In this document: positions 11,065 through 24,396 of the stretch, piece by piece
Layout of the letters: every line of letters starts with the position of its first letter
Numbering within the stretch: the first letter of the stretch is position 1
Assembly: GCA_002224055.1 (NCBI GenBank)
Contig: AZLU01000320.1
Span: forward strand, 1 to 35,743
Direction: 5' to 3'
Source of the DNA: Pezizomycotina sp. ARF18
Taxonomy: Eukaryota > Ascomycota
DNA: 35,743 bases
The notes under the pieces: model-generated
What the model was told of the DNA's origin: nothing
The model's database searches: none
The model's input: only the letters and a program-made list of their open reading frames with translations
Program-made: the position numbers and the translations under genes

Positions 11065-12729
11065 ATGTCACTATCTCACGATGAGGTGAACGAGCTGGCA
11101 TCATTAGGGATAGCCCTCCAATACGTGGTGAAGGATTACAACACCACCGCCGTCGACTCGCCGCGAAGCTCCTCACTTCCCTCAAAGCCGACCAACTCTA
11201 CCAGGGCAAAAATGTCACAGAAATGGTCCGCTCTAATATCGGGAGCAACTCGAACGATACCGTAGCCGCCACATTAGGGAAATTCCCCTCCCTTGCTGAC
11301 GACAACCTGGGCAGCGGCGTAGCGGTCGGATGGATCTTAATGTTCATAATATCTGGCATCGTGGTGGGCATGAGATTCTTTTCGAAGGTTTACTTCAAGC
11401 TGGGTTTACGGCGAGACGACTGGGTTTTACTGTTGGCGTGGGTAAGTTTTTTCTTTCTTGAAATCATGAATCTCGAGGAAAAAACTGCGAAAACTTGAAT
11501 ACTTAACGCGTATTCTCTGCGTTTTTGCCACCATCTATGAAACGACACAACAGAAAAACACAAAGTTTCATTAATAAGATCGTCAGCTAATATTCGGAAA
11601 AACTTGTTTCTCAGCTCACCAGCACAGCGAACAACCTCGAGGACATTTACGTCTATCTAGCGCATAACTGGGGCGCTCACTGCTGGAATATGTCCCTGAG
11701 TGACATTAACGCGCATTACAGGATAGCCGCTGTAGATGGCTTCCTCATGTTCATTTCGGCGTTCCTATTCAAGAGCGCCTTGTTATTGTTCTATTTCGAT
11801 CTGTACCCTGCGAAGGGTTTCAGGTCGCGACATATACGATGGGATTCGTCGTTACGTCGTACATGGTGTTCGGAATTACATGGAGTGCTGTTAGGTGCAA
11901 GTAAGTTATCATGATCCACCCAGTTCATTCCATAAAAATTATTACGATGGGAATTCGGCGAGCTAACGTTACGGTTCTAATGATAGGCCTTTCGATACAT
12001 GGAATCATCCGTACACTTACGTCTGCATGCCCAGCGAGTTGGCGTTAATCTACGCCTTAAAGCTGTTAATGTTCCTATCGACCTGGTCATTGTGTACGTT
12101 TTCCCCGCCCTTGTTGCCGTTTTTAATCTTTCATATACGAATACCAAGCACGTATAAGCTAACATATACACTCGTTATCAGTGGAATGCCAATAATGCCA
12201 TTCGCGTCCTCGCTCTCCGCCCATCCGAACGTTGGGCACTCCTCAGTCTCATCAGCATCGCCGGCTGCGTCTGCATCGCCTCTATAGTACGCCTTACCAC
12301 CTTACAAGAATACATCGATTCGGCAGACGTCTCCCGCCGCGCCATACCCGCGACAACATGGAGTTTGGTAGAAGTCCACCTAGGCGTCGTGTGCGTCTCC
12401 GTCCCCGCGCTCAGGAAGCTGGTTCAGCTGTGGGTGCGGAAGACCAGCTTTGGCGGAAGGGCGAACCACGTCCCACGCCGACGAACGATACCAGCTTCGC
12501 CGGCAGCGTGGTGGAAATCTGGCAGCAAGCTTGTACAGGCGTGACCGCGCCGGAGCTAGCAAGAGACGCGAGGGGTTACAGGCGCGATAGAAAAGCGAGC
12601 GGAAACCTGATGACGGCTCTTACGTCGACTACTACTACTATGACAACGACGACGACGACGATGACGTTAGGTACGGACGTTGAGACGGGTACGAGCCCGT
12701 CGTACCCGAGGAAAGGGAGCATGATGTGA
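11065..12729 (+). CDS. Rho-1: fungal rhodopsin-like seven-helix membrane protein
   Basis: The family (fungal rhodopsin-domain, SAT4/PTH11-like) is a plasma-membrane protein class often linked to sensing. The ATG at 11065 starts an extracellular N-terminus; one base loss near 11158 shifts into KADQLYQGKNVTEMV and then helix 1 (VAVGWILMFIISGIVVGMRFF). The family hallmark RRDDWVLLLAW follows and ends exactly at intron 1 (11442-11614). Exon 2 has the extracellular NWGAHCW and helix 3 (FLMFISAFLFKSALLLFYFDLY). Intron 2 is 11901-11986 (GTAAGT, GCTAAC). Exon 3 gives PFDTWNHPYTYVCMPSELALIYALK. Intron 3 is 12094-12181. Exon 4 holds a conserved VGMPI, an ISIAGCVCIASIVRLTTLQEY helix and WSLVEVHLGVVCVSVPALRKL, the usual last-helix signature. 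The tail is low-complexity; in one frame it is Tyr/Asp-rich, so its true frame and stop are uncertain. Two or three one-base losses are needed. Confidence 0.8.
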
Positions 12730-12741
12730 TACTTTTCGGCG

Positions 12742-12769
12742 TTTTTTTTTTTTTTTTTTTTTTTTTTTT
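12742..12769 (+). repeat. T28 homopolymer tract
   Basis: Twenty-eight T residues begin 13 bases after the stop assigned to Rho-1. Rho-2 also has a long T run shortly downstream (28749-28778). Confidence 0.95.
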
Positions 12770-13578
12770 CGTAACTACGGTCGGCGAAAAGTGGTTCGCT
12801 TTGAGATCATATTTTCTTGATCTGATTTTTACATATCAATCTACATGCTGCTATGTCGAAATTGCTACGTGGACAAGATCTTCACTAGAGAAAAAATATC
12901 ATAATGTTTAAAGGACGTAATCCTTATTTCTGGTCCTTTTTTATATATATTTTAGTTTTGTTTTTCTCCAATATTTTCCAATTTTTTCTCGAATACTTGC
13001 AAATTTTACATGGGCTCATTCTTATCATCCTCGTCTTGGAACTCCCGAGATCGGTGCCGAGAATTTCCCATCCTCCAATCCACAGTGGAGTATTGTTATT
13101 CCCTCCTGAGCGAGGGTAGCGTTATTGCTATATTTGTTTCGTTTATATCAGGCTACGGAGTTGTTGTTCGCATAAAAAGTGTTCACTTAGGGACTGCATG
13201 CTTTCTTGACATTATCCCTCTTGTATCGTTACATGATTTACGGCCGCTTTCCCTCATAAAGGGCTCAGTAGATCCATGTAAGAAGTCCTTAAGAGATTTC
13301 GTAAAATATCCAATAAAATATCATTAAGATACCTCGCTTCGACTTGTGCGTGAGATAGTTTTCTCTCACCCGGATATGTAATCCGCTGCTCAGTAGCTTT
13401 CAGATATTCAATTCTGACAGGAGAGATCACTATAATACATTTCGCAAATTCACTATGTTTTGTAGGAGGGAAACTTGTATGAGGAATCTATACTTCGCCA
13501 TTACGAGTGCGAAGCGATACGCCTCTTCGTACAATTTTGGGGGGTCTGCTCGTTCCTTGGTTTTTTTTTTTCTCCAGA

Positions 13579-13600
13579 TTTTTTTTTTTTTTTTTTTTTT
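13579..13600 (+). repeat. T22 homopolymer tract
   Basis: Twenty-two T residues; a shorter run of eleven lies just before, at 13561-13571. Confidence 0.9.
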
Positions 13601-14361
13601 AATTTTCTTAATACTTTAATATCTACCGACAGAACAAAAACACAGAGAAAAGCGTTTCGTCAACTAAGTGCGTATCGGGTTTGCTTCATACCGAAGTCAG
13701 TTAGCTCTCGATGTTAAAGGGAGTTCATTGCACCTTTTCTTTTTATGATCGAGGGCAGAACGGACGTCTAACCAGACAAAAGTATACTTCCGAATTGGGT
13801 CAATATATTAATATCAAAGTGAACCAGGACAGCGTGTGTATTTGCAGCTGTACATTTGCAACTGTCGTGTTTGTGCTACTTTTCGGAACAAGTACGCAGC
13901 AATAGACGAGGGATGGGTTGTTCGTCTTCTGCAGCAATAGATAGGCATTGGCTCGCCTTCGTTTACCTTTCCGGATTGCTTCACCTAATGATCTGTAGGT
14001 CCTTTCTCTCTATTGCTCCTCTTAGAATGAAAGGGGCTCCTCTGCTTGTGCAGGAGCATGCCTTGTCTACTTGTAATTGAAATATAATTTTCCGTTTCGT
14101 TTACTCTCTCCTATATGTTTGTCTCACAACCGTGCGTATTTGATCAATTGGCGAACATCTCTTCGGACATCACCGAGACCTTTCATATATTAAGACTTAC
14201 GAATCATAGCTGGACAGCGAGATATTATCGCAGGGATTATGCACACGGAAAAACATTTCGGCGTTTAATGAAACGAATGACAGCTACGATACCACGATAT
14301 TGGTGTTTTTCCTGCAAGCCACACTATACAACTAAACATGGGATCGTCCTGGATCTGATAA

Positions 14362-14380
14362 TTTTTTTTTTTTTTTTTTT
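14362..14380 (+). repeat. T19 homopolymer tract
   Basis: Nineteen T residues in a non-coding stretch, the same strand orientation as the other long T runs of the window. Confidence 0.9.
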
Positions 14381-14949
14381 AGGTTCTCGGCCCTTTTTCC
14401 AGACTTAGCGTGGAGATTGACGGTGTCTCTCGAATCAGAAATTGCGAAGAAATCTTTCGGTTCTGCTCTTACTACCACGGTCGTATTTCGATCGGGAAAA
14501 AGTATTAACACCACGAAGATAGGTGCAAAACTCGGTGCTAAGAGCGCCATGATACCAACAGATTGCTTTACGTATCACGGTGATTGACTGGGCTATTAAC
14601 GATAGAGACCCCAGGAGCGGACAGCATCATATGATCATGCAGGATGTCGACGCCACCGTGCAAAGTTTCCGGACGCGACGCAGGAAATAAAATATTCCTC
14701 TTTTATTTCTTTGAATGACGATCACGCTTAATGAATCTGGAATCTTCCGTTATGATATTGCATGCTGCAGATGCCGTAGCAGCCACGAGTCATTCGGTTC
14801 TAGCGGACTGTATCGTTCTGTCGGGACCATGTTCTAACGAGTTATCGACATATGCGAGAGAGGAAACGAACAAGAAGCGCAAACCATCTCCAGCAATTGG
14901 AACCAAAAAGACTATCAGTCAACTTTAAAACTTAATATTTTTAGGTGCT

Positions 14950-16609
14950 ATGAGGATCCCGAAAGATCTGTTCGCCGCGCTGCTGCTGCTGCTGGGCTGG
15001 GGTGCAGTAAGGAAATTTCGTTTCTCCTCGGGGAATTTTTACCCTTACGGTCATCGTTTCATTGGCTGAACACGCTTCTGGTATGAATTTAGCTAGCCTC
15101 TCGGCGCGACATTGCACATTACTGACGGCGCCTGCTTGACCTCGCCGTGGAAAAATGTTTATTGGATTGGGAGAGAAGAGGATTGGGGTAGCCAATGAGA
15201 GACGATTGCGAACGAGGTCAGTACCCTCAAAGTAACCATAAACATGCGGCATGAGCTCATTCGAAGACGCGCAGTAATGTTCTCCGTAACAGTTTTCTTT
15301 TCTTCTTTTGTGTTTCCATTTGCTAACTAACGCCCGACTCGTTTCACCTAGTATGGAATGGAACTGGTTCCGCAGGAAACATTTTGAATTTGACGCTATC
15401 GTCTTATCAGAACGTAGTAAAAATCCCCACAGATAGGTTCCGATTCCGCCGATGTCGCTAGCTCTGGTCGGTGTTGGTGTCGAAACCTCCGTGAACCGCT
15501 GCCAAAGTTGGATTGTAAACCTTCCTTCAGTTAGTGAAGTGTCTCCTCTTTCACTTTCTCCTGAATAATTAGTCTTCGTTTTTGATTTCCCATTCTCCAC
15601 GGAAGAAGCGACGACGTATTTCGGCGTATTATCAATCCCTGAAAGAGAATATCTTTCGAGTTCCTAAAGCTGGTCGTCCGACGATCCCTGGAACGTCGAA
15701 GAAACGTAAGGCGAAAACCCCACGCGGCCGCGGCCTGCGCTTGCTGGTTTGGGAGTTTTCCTCTGTATCGAGGGTTTTTAAGTTATCGAAGAGCCAACAT
15801 CTAAGGGGAAAAGTCGGCAAGGCGACGACTTTGCCAGTGGTCAATCATAGAACTTGTACGTTTTTTTGCCTTTCTAAACCTTGCAGAAGCATGGTCCTGG
15901 CGATGAAAACGCCTGAGTAGTAATCATTGAGTACCAAAAGGCTGAAACAATTCCAAAACGCAAATTTCTAATCATTCACGCAGGTACAACGTCCTCATGG
16001 AGGAGTTCTTTGCCGCTATTCTAGAAGATCCATATCAGCCTTAAGGTGTTGTATATCGCTCGCCTCCGCCGTACCTTGCAGCACTTTTTGCACTTTGACA
16101 TTGCTCGAATAGGCTCTGAGTTCTGAGCAAAATATTTTTTTTCCTTCCAAGATTCAATCAAACATCTACACGTTCTTGAGCATCATAAGACCATAGCGTG
16201 GAGAAGCATCGTTATATTCATACCCCGACTCATGACAAATCTCAACGGTCTTCTCCATTAGTATTCCGCTTTAGATATAATCATCTATTCGGCATCTATC
16301 CGTTGCCACTTGCATAACCCCCTTCTCTGAGTGGATTTGCAATTTTCGTCGAGGGTATTTACATGCGCTCGAGGTGGATTTTCGCTACCAGAATAATATC
16401 AAACATTGTCTAATTAAACGAAGCGGGAAACGAACGCCGGAAAGGCCGCTCGCCAATTTGACTATTGCATACTCCTGTATATCGCATAGCTTTCATTGGC
16501 TTCGTTGTCACTGACTGTTTGCAGGCTGTCAGAGTGCACACTCTTCATCAATCGAGGAAGAAGTAACGTACATCTGACAAAAGAATACCAGTTTTAAAAA
16601 AAATTCGAA
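14950..16609. other. uncertain stretch, weak coding hints on both strands
   Basis: On the + strand an ATG at 14950 opens a 40-codon frame with a leucine run (LFAALLLLLGWGA) that resembles a signal peptide but rests on a CTG repeat. Near 15345 a CTAAC and TAG pair resembles an intron end, followed by readable pieces up to 15920 including a basic segment (RKKRRRISAYY). On the - strand 14941-15600 is open for 219 codons, the longest frame of the window, but has no recognisable domain. The two readings exclude each other and neither is convincing. From 15921 to 16609 I see nothing. Confidence 0.3.
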
Positions 16610-16624
16610 ATGAAGGACGACGGG

Positions 16625-16944
16625 ACCCCAGCCTCTGAGTCCATGTCTCAACCCCAATGGGCGCCAAACAGCACTGCTAAAAAAAACCCGCTTCCACCGG
16701 AACCCATTCGAGCAAGGATAACGACATCAAAGCCTGACAGAAGCGGAAACGACCCGCCTCATTAACGCCGCGTCGACTTCCTAGGACCCCAGCCTCTGAG
16801 TCCATGTCTCACCCCAATGGGCGCCAAACAGCACTGCTAAAAAAAACCCGCTTCCACCGGAACCCATTCGAGCAAGGATAACGACATCAAAGCCCTGACA
16901 GAAGCGGAAACGACCCGCCTCATTAACGCCGCGTCGACTTCCTA
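16625..16944 (+). repeat. 161-bp tandem duplication at the 5' end of the decarboxylase gene
   Basis: The segment from about 16624 to 16783 is repeated directly after itself from 16784 to about 16943. The copies differ by only two one-base indels: CAACCCC versus CACCCC, and GCCTG versus GCCCTG. A copy with both longer forms would be 162 bases, or 54 codons. It contains the probable start codon (16643 in the first copy, 16804 in the second) and a run of eight A. No microhomology of more than one base is seen at the join. Confidence 0.9.
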
Positions 16945-17016
16945 TTCCGCTTCTCCCATCCCTGTTCACCTCCCATGCTCATTACGAGCGCGGAGGGTGT
17001 ACATCATGGCCTCTAA

Positions 17017-17379
<363 letters not shown>

Positions 17380-17526
17380 TAAATTCGAGATTGTGGGCCT
17401 GAGCGCTAGTTGGCATGGCTGACCACGTCGCCAGCGCTGCCACGTACACGGGTGGCAGGAAAGGATATGGTCCGCATGTTCCTGGGAATCTCGTGCTGCC
17501 GACCCAATGCGTACCGCTCGATATTC

Positions 17527-17592
17527 CGTCACGCAGACGGTAGCTATGACTGGCGGACCCGTCACGCAGACGGTAGCTATGACTGGCGGACC
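17527..17592 (+). repeat. 33-bp perfect tandem duplication inside the decarboxylase
   Basis: Two identical adjacent 33-base copies encode RHADGSYDWRT twice, in frame. The flanks share one base with the unit ends, so there is essentially no microhomology. Confidence 0.97.
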
Positions 17593-17612
17593 GAGTTAGT
17601 TACGGATGGAGT

Positions 17613-17696
17613 CTTGTCGACGCATCTTCCGTTGGTAGCCTCGCCGCTGTGATTCTTGTCGACGCATCTTCCGTTGGTAGCCTCGCCGCTGTGATT
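17613..17696 (+). repeat. 42-bp perfect tandem duplication inside the decarboxylase
   Basis: Two identical adjacent 42-base copies encode LVDASSVGSLAAVI twice, in frame. It starts only 21 bases after the end of the 33-bp duplication. The second copy runs straight into the conserved IEPIL. Confidence 0.97.
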
Positions 17697-17802
17697 ATCG
17701 AGCCTATACTTAGTGCTGGAGGAATGCACCCATTACCTCCGGGTTATCTGCGTGCTATTAAAGAGAATGCGAGAAGCGAAATATGTTGCTCATAATTGAT
17801 GA

Positions 17803-18006
<204 letters not shown>

Positions 18007-18384
18007 TAGGATTAGAGGTACTGGAGATCGTGGAGCGTGATGGGCTTGTTGAACATGTAAAGGAGATGGGAGACTATCTTCTGGAAAGGCTACGGCAGTT
18101 ACAGTCAAAGTACGGATGTATCGGAGATGTCAGGGACGGGGACTTATGTCGGCGTAGAGATTGTTGAGAGCCGCGAGACGAAGAAGGCGAATCATAAGGT
18201 AGGTTGGCACTGGGCCACGGATGATGGATCTGGGGCTGAGCGCGAATATTGCACCGGTTCCTGGTATGGGCGATGTCTTCAGAATTGCTCCGCCGATCGT
18301 TGTTACCAGGAAGAGATTGATGAGGCTTTGGCAATTATGGAGACAGCGTTCAAGGAGACGGAAGGAACTTTGCCGGTTGATTGA

Positions 18385-20295
18385 ATGGGCTGATGCAAGA
18401 GTCGCTTTCCATTATCCTACAGAAGGCGGGAATATTCTGCGCTACCTCCCTTAATTGAGTTCATGGCATCACGACATTCTCGTGCGACGGAGTTCAGGAG
18501 ACATGATATACATTCTAAGAAGATTCTGATACTCAGCATCACTTTATAAATTCTAGATAAATGTCAACTTGAACTCCCATCGGTTTCTTCATCTTATTCC
18601 GAAAGCAACTAAACCTAATCAGTGCAACATGCAAAGCCAATATCAACATTGAGTGAATATAGCTAAACAGATATTTTTACCTACATTGCATAATTGAATA
18701 GAATAAAATGGCAACTGCCTCGTACGGCATGCGATGAACCTTGCATAACATCGGAACAGAGCTGTGTCTCCATAATTGAATTTGCGAAATCGGAGAACTT
18801 GCAAAACTTGAAACTCACACGGTTAAGGCATTGCGACTAAAATTTTCCTGGAGAATTGAATTGTTCTAGAATCATGTCGAATCGACTTTGATTAGCTCCA
18901 AAGGATTTTTGATTTTGATAATTGCACTTTGACACCATTGGTGAAGCGAATGCGGATATCGATACTCTATGAAGACTGGCAGAGTGCATGAAACTACTTG
19001 GTTAGATTCTCGGACTTCGTTTGCCCGAGATCAGGTTTGTGCCCGACTCACAGCTAGTAGTGTAAGAATTCAACTGAAGTTGAAAGTTTGAACACGCAAC
19101 TTCAATATGTTATCTTCCAAACTCTTGCGGGGGTTTTCATTACCCTTTCAGGTCTTGTTGATAAAAGTCAAGGGCCAACCTTACCATAGTTTGGATCTTC
19201 GCTGGCCCTTCGACAGATGCCTGAAGGATTCAAGCCCAAATCAAATCAACTTGAATCATCCACTTGATCAAAACGGAAGAAATAAGATCCGTAAAGGCTC
19301 TCAGTGCATATATATAGTTAGAGAAGGCGACTGATATTCTCTGTACCTATTTCCCCCTTATAAACGATTTTAACATGTAACCATGTAATAGAAAACGTCC
19401 CGTTGATGGCGCCATCCCATGTATCACGTTAAACACGGTGTCTATCCGTCGCCCCTGTGACCACAGGCATCTATTAAATCGAGCCCATTATGGACTCACT
19501 CCGGAGATGAACATGGATCAAATGGTTAGTCTGGTGGGTGGGGCAAACCGAATCTTCAGTTCGCCGCCACGGCCGTTTAAAAAACATGGAGGTTGGAGAT
19601 ACGAGGCAACAGCGGGCAAAAAAGCGTCTAGACCATGGAGGGTACTAGGGTAGGGTTTCTCAGTTCTGTCAGGGGATGAAGTCGATTGCCTGCCTCCAGG
19701 ACCAGGTTGATTAAGCTTAGCTGAAGGATTTAGTAGAGCAAGGGAGAATTAGTATTCAGGGGTCACCTTTATACTGTCGTATAGTATATATATAAACGCA
19801 GCGTGTATATATATTATTCCATTACGTATGGATGCGTTATTGATGAGTCTCGGGAGGGTATTATTGTTATTTGTCACTATGAAATTCTGAGGTCTAGCCA
19901 GCTAATAATTTTAGATCCCTGCGGACAAGCTATCATGTAATATTACAAAAGAATGGGCCAAAAACTTTTGAGGATACGGTTCATGAACTCGTAAGTTTAG
20001 GGAGGGAATTTTAGTGGCATAAGCACTGTAACGGACAGGGTACATGAGAAAGAATGAGGGATGAAGATGTTGTAGAGGAGCAATAGAAGATTGGGTGAGA
20101 ATCTGAAGATGAGACCAAGACAATGCAATGAACGCCGACCAGCAAAAACATAAGATTAAGCGGCGCTTGAAAAAGGCGCATATGAACGAGAAACGGTTAA
20201 AAAGTTCAATATTTATATAAGAAAGAAAATGGCTGAAAGAATGCATCGAAAATCATGACCGAAGGCTATCGCTAGCGTTTGGCGGTACTAGGCAC
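18385..20295. other. intergenic stretch, no gene recognised
   Basis: No open frame above about 75 codons and no domain are seen. An AT dinucleotide-rich segment occurs near 19780-19815. The stretch lies between the convergent 3' ends of the decarboxylase (+) and the membrane protein (-), so it needs no promoter. Confidence 0.55.
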
Positions 20296-21019
20296 TTAAA
20301 CAGAGTCAGTCCTACTGCTAAGCTTATCAATCGAATGATCGACTGCGCTGTTGGTCCTACTGCTGTCCGCCGAATCCGGCGCTTCTTTCCCTCCATGACC
20401 TCGGCCCTGAGCTTTCTCATCTTCTTCCACCGGCGAACGGAGCACGCAAAAGCGACGATGTGCAATATGCTATAAAAGCCATATTGATTAGTTTCATGTA
20501 TCATATAAAAGCAAAGACGCTGTAGGAACAAGAATATGGACTTACGCGCAAAGAACATAACAACCGTTCCGCCGACTTCATCATTGCCGATCCTTTCTCG
20601 TAAATTATACATTGCTTCATGCTCTGAAAACCGATAATTACCTCGTTCTTCGTACACGTTAACCTCCTATTTTTCAGATCGCCAAAGTTGTTGTTAACGT
20701 CGAACATCGCATTGAAACCGACGCCCGCTAACAGCAGTACGAAACCGAAGAAGTCGAGACCAGCGTTGAGGTATACTATAGGACAGAAGCGGGAGCATGG
20801 CATGCGGAAGGTATTCACTACCGTCGCGGTGAGTGATAGTAGCGACGCTGTAGCACCGAAGGCTGTAGCGCCGACGCCTTCTTGATATGTTACGTACGGA
20901 TGGGTACCCGTCTCGCGGATACATGCGACGAGGAAGAGAATAGAGGCGGTTAAGGCGAAAAAGAAGAGGGTGACTCGGAGACCGAGCTGGCGAAGCTGTT
21001 TCTTTTGGTGGGGCTCCAT
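20296..21019 (-). CDS. four-helix integral membrane protein (MARVEL-like layout)
   Basis: From the ATG at 21019 the protein has a short basic cytosolic N-terminus (MEPHQKKQLRQLGLR). Helix 1 is VTLFFFALTASILFLVACI, helix 2 is GATAFGATASLLSLTATVV and helix 3 is GLDFFGFVLLLAGVGF. A hydrophilic loop follows, and a base loss near 20665 joins it to NVYEERGNYRFSEHEAMYN. Helix 4 begins GGTVVMFFA and continues as ILHIVAFACSV, followed by basic RRWKKMRKLRAEV. A canonical intron (20545-20470, GTAAGT to TAG) divides helix 4, yet the unspliced frame is also open to 20253. In a shifted frame the tail is Ser/Asp-rich and stops at 20296. The four-helix layout with cytosolic ends resembles fungal MARVEL-type proteins; that is a topology argument, not a motif match. 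Confidence 0.65.
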
Positions 21020-24000
21020 TCTGTGTTAATGGGTTTACGATTCGTTCCCTATACTATTTATCGACGGTGGCGATATAAAATGCGAGAGCAAAAAAAGTCG
21101 AGACTCTTTAGGTTTTATCGAAGAATCATGGATATATATACTCATTTATATAAAAAATATTGTAAAAGCCCATGTAAATGTGGAGAGAGACTCGGAGAAA
21201 TATACTCGACCAGGAGAAATAGGTACCTAAAACCAACAGGATCGGGAGGCCGTCCCGCATTTTAATACCTCCGCAGGAGGAGTGGACAGCATTTGCACGT
21301 CTAATTTCCTATATTAAGCTAATATAGATTTTTGCCAATACTATAAAGTTACTATAGAAATGCTGCTAATATTATTAGCGATAAAGGGGAATGAACACAT
21401 AAAGTCTTGGAGTTCCTCCCTTCTCTGTTTTCATGTTTGAATTCTGTTACGGCAGTAAGACTCGCAGGGACCCAGGCGTGTACCGTACTTGGCGGCTGTA
21501 TGATTGACATGAAAGAAAAAACAAAACAACAAATGAGCAACAAATCTGCGACCGAGCTAAACTTTGACAATCCAAGTCTTACCAAGAGCTTGGCCCGTCC
21601 TCAACACCACGAATACGGTATGTTGATGTTCATCACCGTCCGTAAATGTAAGATTACCCCTTGTTAGTCCTTACTGCCTTTGAACCATTCTCGTAACCGC
21701 CGAGAAAACACCAAGAAAAAAAAACGAACAGAACAGTGACACGGAGAAGGCAACCACGGTTATTTTTTTCTATAGTTTTTTGCGAATCGATCCATTCCCC
21801 ATGTTCGAAAGCAGGGGAGAGAGGATTCATCGCGGTACAGGAACGAAACGCAAGAGGTATGAAGTATTTCAACGGTTGACGCCGACAAGAAGACGTGGCT
21901 GGTGGCGGTGAGCTTAAGATCGTCCATATATATATCTGCAGAAAGTCGAAGGCTCTGAAAATTAACACCGTGACCAAGACCTCCGATGACCTATCAAGAG
22001 AAAAAGGATTATGATTCTGAAGATCTAGATCTAATTATAACGGCCTCTCACGTTGTTTCTAATCCATTTTTGGACCGTTTTCCTATTACGATTTCCTTCT
22101 CCGTGAAAGAAAGGACCAGCCAGTTACAAGGTGGGAAGAATTCCCCGTGTGGAACCAATGCACACGTTTGAACGCAAGTATGCACCGCCAGAGACAATGC
22201 TCACCCTCCCCCTTTTCTTTCCGGCTTTCCTTCCTCCGATCGTTATATTGCTCTTCGAACTAAAAGTTCAAAGATAAGTCTGATAGCAGTTTTTCGCAGA
22301 AAGTTATTCCGAGGGTAGACACCGGAAGAAGGAAGGACAAAAATCACGATCGGCAGTTTTTAATCCAATTGCAATTTCGCGATAATCAACGTTGTTGTTG
22401 GTTAAAGGAGAAGGCAGCAACAGAAATTTCCCTGTTAGATTTCGCCAAGCGAGCGAAATTTCTCCCTTACTTTTTTGCCTTTTCTCGAAAACCCCTCGTT
22501 CGTCGCCCGTATAAGTGACAACTGTCTCGTCTTTATTGTAATAATGACGAGGGTGACCATGTTCGCAGAAGGTTTAGAGTGCATATTTTTCAAGTCCTAG
22601 GGTGTTTTTTCGAGGTAAGGATATAAAAGGTTAGAAGGGAAGATAGAACGTTCAGGACAAGGCAGGGGTTGCAACGAGGAAACGGTCGCATTAGTGGTCC
22701 TGCTACAGGATGTTAACAGTTACAGGCAGGCCCTCAGGCACGAAAAAGTATTAGCTCTTACCTTTCTCGATGGGAAGATGACAAGCCTCAGCGATCGCGC
22801 AGTAGCTTCGTGCCGAGTAGTTCGTCGCTTCCCGCTTGTGGAGAAAGACGGAGCCTTTGGGATATTAGTCTGTATTAGCTCGAAGGGTTATCTTGACCCT
22901 TGTCTGATGTAAAATAGTTGATGAGTTGTCTCTCAGGTTATACACCACGGGAAGAAAACATTCGCTTTTATGTTTCGCGATTGTAGACCCCGGTGGTAGA
23001 TGTTCTATAAATTATATGAAGCGGCACACAGGTTTTGGGCAAGGTTTTAGGACTTCCAGAAACTTCTCAAGAGAAGGACGATTTACCCTCGGTATTATAA
23101 TGTGACTCCATGTCACTTCAGGCAGGATTACATTTCCCACCTGCTCTTTTTTTTTTTTTTTTTTTAGAAAAGGCCTATTGGTTCTATAAATTACTTGTGA
23201 ACTTATTAGGCTGAGACTCCTTGGGCTCCTCTCAAGCTCTTCTGGCGCGGGCACGTGCCGATTCGATATCAACCCCACCAGTCAGAGTTCTGCAGGAGTC
23301 TGAGGCAGAGGAGACCAATCTACGCCGAAGTCTAGGTAGCCAACACGCCGGGCGACACGAGGCCTGCCAAGTCGGCGTCTATCACTTGGCAATATTATGA
23401 AGCGCGAGGAGTCCAAGTGTCCAAACTTGGATTATCTGATCTTTTACTTCTCTCTATTCCAATAACCCGGGAATTTGAATTACGCCAAGATCGGATGAAC
23501 ATGCTATTGCATGTATCAAAGAATTGATAGACAGGCGGATCCGTCGGCTCCAGCTGGGCGGAGCGTCCAGAACCTGTATGCAGCGCCCAGAGCCAAGCTT
23601 GTGGATGCAGCGGTATGAGTAAACATCACGAGATCTCTGGGTAATTGAGTTATTGGTTTGCATATATAGAATGCCGCAGTGCATGCAGAAAAAGTATAGG
23701 CACTTCTATGGGACGTACAGTGACGTCTGCCGGTAGTTTATAGGCTTACTGGAACCTTGTATAGCTTCGAGACGCCTTTTTTGTTGAACCGATTTCGCAC
23801 GAAGATATTTCTCATAGAACTTAATACTAGAAGACGCGTGGATTGAGGCGCTAAAGATCCTAAGAATACAAAATCTAGACTCATAAGGTCAATCACATCA
23901 CCGCAGAAGGGAGGGGAGGTAGGGTGATTCGGTATTGCAAATACACAGCTAACATTTTTCAAAAATCGAGATCACGCATGTCAAACTTGGATATCTTTGC

Positions 24001-24396
24001 GTTTACATGGCTCGGAGACAGTTAAAGTATAGCTAAGATACAGGCAGTCCATCTTTAATATTACTGAATTTACGCACAAAGTGCTTTTCTTGCTGGATTG
24101 AATTGCTAAATCCTATTGATCCTTATGCATATAGGCTAAATATCGGATATCAACTTGCTTCTTGGATTCTGAGGTATACTTTGCCTTTCTAAAGACTATA
24201 GGAATCCGAACTTGAACTTCCCTGATTCCTTTGCTTTTTTACACCCCTCTGCAGTATCATGCAATTATGAAGCGCCCATGTTTCAATTTCTTCCCTCACC
24301 ATGATATCTCCCGCGATATCTAATTGCTAGCCGAACTTGTGTGAAAGCGGCCAGCCCTACATTTTCAATATACTCGTTCAAATGTCCTTTAAGAAT
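21020..24396. other. intergenic stretch, no gene recognised
   Basis: Open frames (21352-21585 -, 21654-21977 -, 22694-22912 +, 23012-23278 -, and others) are short, mutually overlapping and without domain or splice support. A T run is listed separately. Just upstream of the four-helix gene lies an AT-rich segment (about 21050-21160) that could contain its promoter. Confidence 0.5.
23147..23165 (+). repeat. T19 homopolymer tract
   Basis: Nineteen T residues in non-coding sequence. On the minus strand it makes a lysine run in an otherwise unremarkable frame. Confidence 0.9.

Larger units (their letters stand above)
12770..14949. other. intergenic stretch with T tracts, no gene recognised
   Basis: The stretch is AT-rich. 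Open frames (for example 13010-13327, 13475-13717 and 14115-14408, +) are short, and several run through T tracts as phenylalanine runs. Two T tracts are listed separately. No domain, intron series or RNA gene is seen. Confidence 0.5.

Noticed and set aside
12605-12729. Threonine-repeat tail of Rho-1 as a functional domain
   Set aside because: The threonines arise from ACT/ACG trinucleotide repeats; another frame gives a Tyr/Asp-rich tail, so neither can be trusted.
14941-15600. 219-codon minus-strand frame, the longest in the window
   Set aside because: It has no domain, its C-terminal glutamine run comes from a CTG repeat, and the opposite strand shows competing weak coding hints. Length alone is not enough.
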